This document shows, one piece after another, positions 56,005 to 64,000 of a stretch of DNA of 64,000 nucleotides. Position 1 is the stretch's first letter; every line of letters starts with the position of its first letter. The stretch lies in NCBI GenBank assembly GCA_035610835.1, contig CM069446.1, positions 51,313,625-51,377,624 on the forward strand, in the 5' to 3' direction. The notes under the pieces were generated by a model. That model was not told the origin of the DNA. It did not search any database and saw nothing but the letters and a program-made list of their open reading frames with translations. The position numbers and the translations under genes were made by a program. The DNA comes from Ophiura sarsii (lineage: Eukaryota > Echinodermata > Ophiuroidea > Amphilepidida > Ophiuridae).

Positions 56005-56403
56005 AGGCCTAAAAAAAAAAAAGTTTGATTGGCGTAACCCGACCGACCCTAAATACATCGCCGACCCTGGATATTTTTTATTATTTTGAGGGGGAAAAAA
56101 AATAATAATAGTAATATATATATATAAATATATATTTATAAAAATTGAACAAAGTATTAAAGTTTTTGACTGTTTGCTTTCATTTTCGGCTATTTTAAGT
56201 CCCCATCGAAATGATATATTGTTGAACACAACGATACATGTTTAAAGAAAAAAGAATTTTTGCCGTCTCTTCATTTGTGTGTACTGCTGTCTTTTAAGTG
56301 TTCAAAAGTAGGTGATTTAAAATTAAAAAATTAAAATCCCGACCGACCTACCCTATTTGTTTTGGTCATGTTACGCCAATCAAACCTTTTTTTTTTAGGC
56401 CTA
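56005..56403. mobile_element. Foldback element, AGGCCTAAAAAA..GATTGGCGTAACCCG subfamily
   Basis: Nearly the same as 51186-51576: same arms, same CGACCCTAAATACATCGCCG word. The centre has a TA-rich expansion (TATATATATAAATATATAT). Confidence 0.82.
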
Positions 56404-56950
56404 ATGATACAGATTGTTTTACATTGATCTAATTCCGTCCAGCTCCCCTCCCAGGAGGCGTCGGTCGGAGGAGAATTTAATTGATGGTGTCAGCCGTTCT
56501 ATAAAGCAATCCAACCCTTTCTATCACATTTTATTTGTTTTGAGAATTCTCTGTGGGGGAGATACACAATACCAATTTGGCACGCTAAATTTGACACCAA
56601 AGTACACTTAATCATCAGCGGGAACTTGTGAAGAGAGGTTATTTATACTTTGAAATAAATCTAGCTATAAATACCGGTATAACATTGAAAGAGTGTATTG
56701 TATTTATTTGATGATGGAATTGGAAGTGTTGTACTTTGGTGCTTCTTTTATGGATAATGTAATTGAATCGCAATCCAAAAGTAAGCTCTGATACCAAGCT
56801 GCGAGCTTAGAGAGCTGCAACTGAAGGAACCCAACACTCTAGAGCCAGGTCTTTGCTACCAAGATTTAGAGCCTAGAGGGGCCCCGGAGAGGGGCACACT
56901 TTTGAAATAAAAACAAAAAGTGTGTACCAATTGTTGACACACAGACTACA
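56404..56950. other. No feature recognised
   Basis: No repeat or gene resolved. Confidence 0.4.
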
Positions 56951-57345
56951 CCTCTCCCCCCCCCCCCCCCCCCCCGAATTTCATGAGGGATGTGTATTCG
57001 CCAAAAATTAAATAGCCGGAAACACAGACTACACCTCTCCCCCCCCCCCCCCCCACCCCCCGACAGAAGAAGGATGCAGCCATAAAAAGGTCCCTACGGA
57101 CGTCCGTAGGAGAGAGACGACCTAAAAAGTGGTCAATAAAATGCAAAGATTGCCACAAAAAAAAAAATCAGATTTACAGACCTCTACTCAGTCATATACT
57201 GTAAAACCACTTAATTTTGTGAGGGATTTAATTTCATGAATTTCACGAGGGATGTGTATTCGCCAAAAAATAAATAGCCGGAAACTAATAATTTTGCATT
57301 GAAAGTAACAGTAAAATTTGCAGATTCGCGAAATTTTAGCCAATT
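56940..57345 (+). repeat. Duplicated C-tract module plus related TACTGTAAAACCACTT repeat
   Basis: ACACAGACTACACCTCTC followed by a C run occurs twice (C20 at 56956-56975 and C16 at 57039-57054). Between and after them, CACGAGGGATGTGTATTCGC or its variant and AAATAGCCGGAAAC recur at about 56982-57023 and 57246-57287. The last unit begins TACTGTAAAACCACTTAATT, resembling a MITE end. Confidence 0.65.
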
Positions 57346-57349
57346 TTCA

Positions 57350-58155
57350 CCTTTTTTTTTAATCAAAAAAATTTCACACATAATTATTGTTCATTAAATC
57401 AATTTACAAACAATTATAACTTGGAAATAAATTCTCAATTTCCAACAAATATGGGTCTGTCGGGGCCCCTTGAACACTGTTTTTTCTGTGGCCAAAGTTA
57501 TTACTTAGTATACTCATAAACGACAAACGTTGTTTGAGTAATGAACCTTGTGCAATTATTTTAATTCCCTGGTGTATTTTGTACCCACAAATGTTGTTTG
57601 TGTAGTGAGCCATGTGCAATTATCCAATTCCTAATACACTTAGTACTCATAAAAACATGTTTGAGCAGCGAGCCGTGTGCAATTTATTCAATTCCGGACA
57701 TACTCGGTATTTATACCCGTTTGTATCAACCAAACCAACTGTAATTCAATCAACCAATCCACTCACACCAATAACACAACCTAACAGGCAACACAAATCA
57801 ATACAAACAAGATTTTGACGAGATGCCGTTGCTACGGTGACGCACTCACTCGTTGTTATATATAGGGTACCATGAATAGAGAGAATACCATAACATCATT
57901 TGGGACTGGTGCGTGAGTTTGATGGTATAAATAGACATTGTGTGTATGCCTATGGTTGTCAGGTCAGGAATCAAATCCACATAATATACAGGTGTTTCGT
58001 CTCAAGCTGACAGGTAACGTAACTGTATCCTGGGGGAGCAGCTAGGGGTTACTTGGAGCAGCTTCGTGCTTGGAGCAATACCATCTCAACTTGGAGAGAC
58101 ATGATACCGATGTGCCCTGTGCTGTAAAAGAAGTTTAATTTCGGTGTATGTGGTC
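57350..58155. other. No gene recognised
   Basis: Contains two diverged copies of a sequence with AGTACTCATAAA..GTTTGAG..GTGCAATTAT (about 57510-57690). No coding evidence. Confidence 0.4.
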
Positions 58156-58160
58156 ATATC

Positions 58161-58250
58161 CGGGGGTGGGTGGGTAGGTGGGGTGGGTGGGTAGGTGGGG
58201 TGGGTGGGTAGGTGGGGTGGGTGGGTAGGTTGGGTGGGGTGGGGGTGGGC
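58161..58250 (+). repeat. G-rich minisatellite, 20 bp unit, about 4 copies
   Basis: Unit GTGGGTGGGTAGGTGGGGTG. Dense GGG/GGGG runs on the plus strand meet the simple sequence rule for G-quadruplex formation. Confidence 0.9.
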
Positions 58251-58805
58251 ACTCATGTATCAAAGTTGTTATCATCCTTGTGAATCCACTCTCAAAAACT
58301 ACCCTTAACACGGACTCTCAAAAAAAGGAAAAAGAAACCCTTAACAAAAAGATATACAATGTAGCTTGACGAATCATACTCATAGCAAGGATATAGGTCC
58401 TCAAATCAGAGTTTAGACTGAAAAAATGTATGAAGTAATTGTGTGATTCAGTTTTGTTTGTAAATTTGTCTTGTAGGCCTAACTTTTTCCTGCTATTTTT
58501 ACAATGAAGACACGTGACTATCGGCCCAGGTAAGCCTTAGTGCGGATTCAGATTGAAAAAAACACCCTTACATTACATGTACTCTCTGAAATTGGTGATT
58601 TTGATATACCCATAGAGCTCCGTAGCATGGGCCTGCATTGTGGTCGAAAAAAGCGCCCTTAATCTGCATTTTCGTTCATGCGGCTGATTTACCTGACTGC
58701 CCCTCCCCGGGTCATATTTTGTTCCCAGCCACTTGTTTTTTAAGTCAGTAGGGTACGTAAGTCAAGGTAACAATGGTTTGCCCAATGGCATTTTACATCT
58801 GTGTA
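58251..58805. other. No feature recognised
   Basis: No repeat or gene resolved. Confidence 0.4.
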
Positions 58806-58810
58806 CCATC

Positions 58811-59036
58811 GCGGCAAAAGGGTGCAGTTGTCGACACTATTCATATTGAGATAACGATGGAATTACATGTAGATATGGAAAAACAGAGAAATAAAGACAA
58901 TTTTTCTTCATAAAATCAAAAAGCAATATCCATTCTTAACCACAAAGGTGTCATTCTGAAGCAATCACAAAGCTCTTTTTGTTGATATTAAGATCTCAAG
59001 ATTTTCTTTGAGAGACAACTGCACCCTTTTGCTGCG
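58811..59036. mobile_element. TIR element, GCGGCAAAAGGGTGCAGTTG ends
   Basis: Left GCGGCAAAAGGGTGCAGTTG, right CAACTGCACCCTTTTGCTGC, about 22 paired bases with one mismatch. No clear target duplication and no second copy in the window. Confidence 0.7.
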
Positions 59037-59306
59037 GCTGTTCACATTTCTTTAACGTTACTCTTTCCCATTCCCTGTTACATTGACATTGTACATCACA
59101 GCCCTCAAAAGTAAATAACAGTGTTCAGGAGTACCCACGGCTTTGGGGATAGGGGGGAATACCCAGGCTTTAAAGGGATGATATATCCCAGGCTGGCAAA
59201 GATTAAAGGCATTCCGTTGGTTGCCCCTAACTAACTTAACCAACTTAGTGTACTTTTTAAAAAGTACATGCTCTCCTTACTTTCGAATCCTGGCTGCACC
59301 ATCCAT

Positions 59307-59918
59307 AAGGCAAAAAAAAAAAGTTTGGCTGTCCTCCAGAGTTCTCAGAGAGGAGGGGCGGGCGGGCGGATATTTTTGTTCTTTTTCTTATACCAGCGGA
59401 AGCTCACAGTTCAGCCAACAAGAAGTTGAAATCACACTAAGAGTCACACATATGTGACGCGATCAAGAGGAATGAGTCTGATGTCGGGGAATCCCAAATT
59501 GAGATATGGCCAATTCAAAATGGCGGCTTACATAGGTTTTGATGGAAATTCATATACAATTTGACATAACTTTGGAACAAAACGTCGTATCGACATGGGG
59601 TTTTCAGTTTCTGAAAGCTCTACATGTACATTGTAGGTGTCTTCTTTTAAACTGTATTAAAAACTCATTTTCGACCAGGGTAGACATCCGACTCATTCCT
59701 CTTGATCGCGTCACATATATGTTATAAACACTTAGTTTAATATTCAATGCCATTTAAATTGTTTAAAAATAAATCTGAAAACAAAAATCAGAAAAAAATC
59801 TTTAAAAAAAGGAGAAGAAAAAAAAGAAGAAAATGTGAAGAAAAAAAATTGGAGCGGCCCTAAATCTGATGAGCAGGCGATCGAGGACAACATAACAATT
59901 GATTATTGTTTGGCCTAA
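59307..59918. mobile_element. GGC-type foldback interrupted by a TA element
   Basis: Left AAGGCAAAAAAAAAAAGTTTG with GGCTGTCCTC, right GAGGACAACATAACAATTGA with TTGTTTGGCCTAA. A TA-flanked MITE occupies 59453-59715. Confidence 0.65.
59453..59715 (-). mobile_element. TA-flanked MITE, TGTGACGCGATCAAGAGG family, nested
   Basis: TA at 59451-59452 and 59716-59717. Ends TGTGACGCGATCAAGAGGAA and TTCCTCTTGATCGCGTCACA. The interior is the reverse complement of 49405-49656 (for example GAATTGGCCGTATCTCAAT there against ATTGAGATATGGCCAATTC here). Confidence 0.88.
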
Positions 59919-60187
59919 TTAAGTCATATTTATCTAGCCATGAATTGGGGCCTGTGCTGGTATTGTTATCATATTATACAGTATGACCAATTTGTTGGTG
60001 AATTACATCGATAAGATGAAATTTCCCATGGAATCAGAATTCTTCATTTATATCGTGTTTGATGTCAATAGTAGTCAGCATTCAATATGTAATTTAATAT
60101 CTAGCTCTCTACAATATTTCACACTTGTCAAGTGAAGTACTTTATGTATGAAGATTTTTTAAATTGGGGGTCGAGGCACCTATTATA

Positions 60188-60421
60188 CACTGAGCCAAAA
60201 AAGAAACTTATAAAATAAAAAAAACTTAAATTTTTTTAACAGATCACCAAATAAAAAATTCTGTGCATGAAAATGTACCAAATTTGGATACAATATTACT
60301 GCAATGTATTGCTTCAAATGGCAGTCAATAACCAATTGTTTGCTTCAATGACACAAGAGAAATGCGCACTGACTCTATGGTGATCTGTTAAAATGTTATA
60401 AGTTTCTTTTTTGGCTCAGTG
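60188..60421. mobile_element. TA-flanked Tc1/mariner-like MITE, CACTGAGCC ends
   Basis: TA at 60186-60187 and 60422-60423. Ends CACTGAGCCAAAAAAGAAAC and GTTTCTTTTTTGGCTCAGTG are a perfect inverse, then TTATAA/TTATAA. 234 bp with no coding capacity. The end type is common among mariner-like elements. Confidence 0.9.
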
Positions 60422-60641
60422 TATTTATATTTTTTTGGTGGGATGGAAATTAAGTTAGGCAATTAATGGAAATATCATTTTTAAAAGTTGAAAGTTTTTG
60501 TGTGTGTTTTGTTTAGTGAAAAGAGAATCTTCAAAACAGAGTTGTTTGAATATTTCATCACTTTTTGTGGTTAGAATTCCTTCAACAATTAATGGTGAAG
60601 AGTAGGAGGATATAGAGGACAGCAGGGAAAGGTTATAATTA

Positions 60642-60828
60642 GAGAATAAAACATAGTTCTTAGCTGTTTTGCTATAGACGATGGTCTTATAATGTATAGG
60701 CTGTACCATATTTGGAGTCGTGTATGGTCGCCGCAGGCGGCCATACACGACGACATAAATATGGTACAGCCTATACATTATAAGACCATCGTCTATAGCA
60801 AAACAGCTAAGAACTATGTTTTATTCTC
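60642..60828. repeat. 187 bp near-perfect palindrome
   Basis: The first about 70 bases from GAGAATAAAACATAGTTCTT are an exact inverse of the last 70, ending AAGAACTATGTTTTATTCTC. Only the inner 20-25 bases on each side differ by a short substitution/indel, and the centre is GTCGCCGCAGGCGGCC. Open frames on both strands that begin with the same residues (MYRLYHI) are a consequence of this symmetry. Confidence 0.95.
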
Positions 60829-61310
60829 ATTCTTATTTAGTTTATTGGTTATTTTGATCTTTTATCATAAAATAACGCAGTTTGTTAGATTTATTTTAAA
60901 CAAACAACAACAAATTTCCCCCTTTATAAAATAGGCGAATCCAGCGAGCTGTTTTCCAACATTCTGCTTCAAATTAATCACGTTCTTTAGCACACACGCA
61001 CCTGTCATTGCTGTGTTATACCCACAACGCATACGGCGGCGACTTTGTGTAGGGCACGCTAACGCGATGACGCGTTGATCATACGCGCTGAAGGTATTAT
61101 TTTTTCGAATGAATTAAACCCCGCCCCAAACTATGCACCATTGTCTCATAATGTATGGGCGTGTCGGCTGAAAATCAGCCCAAAACCAATCAAATTGTCT
61201 GCTGACATCTCAAACCACACCCACTATATAAGAATGGGGGATGATACAGGATACAGGGCAACGAATCATTCCCATCACTGATTTTGTTTTTAGAATGTCC
61301 ACCACCCCAC
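60829..61310. other. No gene; possible promoter-like cluster
   Basis: See 61183-61235. Otherwise nothing recognisable. Confidence 0.4.
61183..61235 (+). promoter_or_regulatory. Promoter-like cluster (CCAAT, CACCC, TATATAA)
   Basis: CCAATCAAA, CCACACCCA and CTATATAAGAAT follow in that order within about 50 bases, with spacing suitable for a pol II core promoter. No supported coding region lies within 1 kb downstream, so this may be chance. Confidence 0.2.
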
Positions 61311-61314
61311 CCCT

Positions 61315-61334
61315 CCCCCCCCCCCCCCCCCCCC
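61315..61334. repeat. Homopolymer C20
   Basis: Uninterrupted cytosine run after short CCCC words. Confidence 0.9.
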
Positions 61335-61800
61335 ACCTCCATTATTACTACCAATTATTAAGAGAATCTCTTTCTAAATCTCGAGAAATTATTTTCAGCA
61401 ATTAATATTAATGACAAAAAAGAAAGAACAAGAAAACTCTGCATCAATTACACGCACATGTACCCAGAAATCAAAGTTATCAGAACTCCTCTATATATAG
61501 TGTGACAAATTCCCTACCGATGGACCCTCGTACAAGTACCAACTCATTCCAAAGGTGATTTATATTCTAGCAGCACAAATATATTCACAAAGCGCATCGT
61601 TGTCGTACGGTATAAACACGTAAGTGTGATCTGTTGTGACAGTCGGGCCATGCCCTACAATATTGACCATCACCCCAGTGCAAACATCCTCCACAAATAC
61701 ACAGAGAGCCACAATTAAATCTCAGCACACATACCACCCCCAAGTACGCTCGGATTGCGTTGGACCATGTAATGATCAGCCATCATCAACTGTACACCAT
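61335..61800. other. No feature recognised
   Basis: No repeat or gene resolved. Confidence 0.4.
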
Positions 61801-61807
61801 GACTTAA

Positions 61808-62180
61808 AGGGGCATTGAGAGAAATGTTTGGGAGTGCGCCCTCAATTATCCTGGAAATCAGTTTTTTTGCATCAAAGTAATACTTAGGCATATACCATCT
61901 GAAACAGTTTACCAACATTCACCGTTTATCATATAAAATTTCATGATTTTCTTAGTTTCAATATATAATCATATCGAAACTAAGGCGCTGGATTTGGAAG
62001 TTATGCTAAGTTTTACTCACGGAATTTCGCGGCAAATATCAACCCGGAAGTGCCATTATTTGCTTAGTTTGGCATAAGGGCGATGTCGGAATTGTATGAT
62101 ATTTTGGATTTGGGCTATGTTGATGATTATCTTTACGTTATTTGCTCGTTTAGCATATCGATACATCTCTCAATGCCCCT
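61808..62180. mobile_element. TTAA-flanked MITE, family E
   Basis: TTAA at 61804-61807 and 62181-62184. Ends AGGGGCATTGAGAGA and TCTCTCAATGCCCCT are a perfect inverse. Second copy of 35266-35564. Confidence 0.85.
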
Positions 62181-62259
62181 TTAAGCTTGTCGTGTGCTGT
62201 GATGACGTGATATGGATCTGTGATATCAATGGTTCTCTGCAGCTCAGGTTCTGTACTAA

Positions 62260-62726
62260 CACTTTCCACACAGCTACTGTAAAAGTGGAAATGTTCGCGC
62301 TACATTTATTTTCGCGCTTTTCGCGCACAAATCAGCAAGCGCGAAAATTAAAACGCGCGAATATATTCATTTTGTATGTAGGTCTAATGTATGGAAGCTC
62401 AAAATCGCGAAAATAAAAACAAGCGAAATTGTTCAAAATGTGCAATGCGCGAACATTTACACGCGCAAACATTTCCACTTTTACAGTATTGTTTTACCAT
62501 TTATACAAAACAGATTTTTCACAAACCTATCCAAACTTTCAAATCAAAGCCTATCCCAGGAGCCTATCTCAAGGATTACTGATGCAATACTAGGCATGTT
62601 TGTTCTTATCTTACTGCATTTCTCATGGTGATTCCAAATATGGTAGAAATTCAATTATTTTGATATCTTTGAAACATTTGTGAACTTTTGGGATGTCGTC
62701 TGCAGACGCCTGCCGCATGGAAAGTG
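62260..62726 (+). mobile_element. MITE family A interrupted by a TA element
   Basis: Ends CACTTTCCACACAGC and GCCGCATGGAAAGTG between CTAA and TTAG, a one-base variant of TTAA on both sides. The 210 bp element at 62277-62486 splits it near the left end. Confidence 0.85.
62277..62486 (+). mobile_element. TA-flanked MITE, CTGTAAAAGTGG family, nested in family A
   Basis: TA at 62275-62276 and 62487-62488. Ends CTGTAAAAGTGGAAATG and CATTTCCACTTTTACAG. Removing it and one TA restores the family A word GCTATTG-TTTTACC. Very similar to 11849-12058 and of equal length. Confidence 0.93.
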
Positions 62727-62754
62727 TTAGGGCTCTGTATCAACCATTTTTGGT

Positions 62755-63858
62755 TTTAGGCCATGTGTTATGAACTCGCCACCCTTAGCGTTACATCACA
62801 AATATTATGAATTTTTACACCAATTGAGTTTCAAATCGGAATATCTCCACAATTGAACTATCAACCTTAAACTAGCAAAGGTATACATTTTTGGAAAGCT
62901 GAAGGCATAAGCAATCTAAATATACACATTTCAACTAATTATACAGGGTGACCTTGAAATTATACAGGGTGGAAAAAATAAATTCCGGATAAAAAGTGGG
63001 TTACTTAATGCATTGCTTATTACTAACTTACAGTAATAAACTGAAAGTAAACAATATGTATTTGGTTAGAGGATGGGTGAAGCCTACTGACCATGGAGAA
63101 AGAAAAATCACAGTTGCTTGTTAATCTCAGAATACAGGGTGTTCCAAATTATGTTAATTTTTTTTTACAATTCAACCTATTTTGAACTAAAACATTTTGG
63201 CCCTAACCCTAACTGAAAAAGTAAGTCCATATTTGGATTCCTCATCAAATTCCCTTTCAGAAAATGTATAGTTTGACTATGATAGGATAAGTAATTAAAA
63301 AATTACAGCAATTTTTAGATTTTAAAGACATCCGCATTACTTAATAATACTTGTTCAATATGAAAACGGGTAGTTTCGTAAGTAAAAGTTCGTATTTTAT
63401 AGACTAAACCGATCATAAAGAGTTCAAAATGATTAAAAACAATAAGCAGAATTGTTTAGCTGTAAATTAAGACCAAAACCAAGTTTGTAGCCCCTGTAGT
63501 ACTTAAGTAGTAGTAAATTTAATCAAGTTTGCACACGTGAAACGCGGCGTTCCCATAGAGTTTGTGTGTACCGCATCCCCCCCCTCCGCATCCCCCCCCT
63601 CCGCATCCCCCCCCTCCGCATCCCCCCTCCTCCACCTCGACTGTTCGCACTTCAATCAACCATAACTTTGTTAATTGAGAAGCTATGTTGTTCATATTTA
63701 CAGGTTTGTTAGTGGTATTAATTAGCTTTTAAATGAGACCAGAAACATGACTATAGCATTTTGTTTTGCTGAGATATGATGAATTAAACAGATCACAATT
63801 TGAAAATCCGTAACAACACCACCATTTTTGGGTGGCGAGTTCAAAACGCATGGCCTTT
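62755..63858. mobile_element. Long TIR element, TTAGGCCATG ends, about 1.1 kb
   Basis: Left TTAGGCCATGTGTTATGAAC with TCGCCACCC, right GGGTGGCGAGTTCAAAACGC with ATGGCCTTTAA, about 30 paired positions. The interior has no open frame with a known domain. It includes CCTAACCCTAACTG (about 63193) and the C-rich minisatellite at 63575-63640. Confidence 0.72.
63575..63640 (+). repeat. C-rich minisatellite, 16 bp unit, 4 copies
   Basis: Unit GCATCCCCCCCCTCC, identical in the first three copies. The minus strand carries G7-8 runs and could form G-quadruplexes. Confidence 0.9.
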
Positions 63859-64000
63859 AAGGGTTTTCAGAAATTACAGGACCTTTTTCTGTCCTATTAC
63901 GATAACCCTAAAAGTGTCTTACATATCCCAAAATGGCTCCCAAAACCCAAAATGTACTTAAAAGAACCATTTTTGTTCTATTAGAACCTTCTTTGGTTCT

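Noticed and set aside
60455..60934. Pair of ORFs sharing MYRLYHI on opposite strands
   Set aside because: They mirror each other across the 187 bp palindrome; the similarity is a consequence of DNA symmetry.

Overview
This is a 64 kb, AT-rich stretch of animal nuclear DNA in which I can support no intact protein-coding gene. All open frames are short (longest 183 codons, and that one is a tandem repeat), none has a recognisable exon series, and almost every structure that can be resolved is a repeat. The density of small terminal-inverted-repeat (TIR) elements, tRNA-derived SINE heads, foldback elements and satellites, together with fragments of non-LTR retrotransposons, fits a large, repeat-rich marine invertebrate genome. 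An echinoderm or hemichordate is my best guess, but nothing here fixes the species. The window is probably intergenic or deep intronic.

Layout. 0-3.6 kb: TTAA-flanked MITEs, a 190 bp direct duplication, foldback elements and a TIR element holding a tRNA-like SINE head. 4.8-5.2 kb: an Arg-type tRNA-like sequence bracketed by an inverted repeat. 5.7-7.4 kb: a degenerate A-rich array, a 33 bp minisatellite and a 108 bp foldback. 7.8-13.9 kb: TA-flanked MITEs, a 97 bp tandem array and a hAT MITE. 15-22.4 kb: foldbacks, some nested, plus another hAT MITE. 22.4-24.0 kb: no repeat seen. 24.0-25.9 kb: a ~100 bp satellite and a GC-rich 15 bp minisatellite. 26-31.4 kb: TTAA elements, a nested foldback pair and a TIR element carrying a LINE 3' end. 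31.5-33.3 kb: a nearly homogeneous 104 bp satellite, 17 units. 35-40 kb: TTAA elements, one of them inside a ~175 bp tandem array. 40.6-44.6 kb: hairpin repeats interrupted by a 1 kb TA element and a hAT MITE, plus a LINE fragment. 45-53.5 kb: more MITEs, nested insertions and a 165 bp tandem array broken by three different elements. 55.6-64 kb: twin foldbacks, a 187 bp near-perfect palindrome, nested MITEs and a long foldback at the end.

The main result is insertion chronology and target specificity. Six non-autonomous families lie between TTAA tetranucleotides (piggyBac-like by inference), several others between TA dinucleotides (Tc1/mariner-like), and five elements have hAT-like ends, four of them with exact or near-exact 8 bp target duplications. 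In several cases the uninterrupted target can be read elsewhere in this same window, so target site and duplication are shown directly. No transposase gene is visible, so any movement must have been driven from elsewhere.
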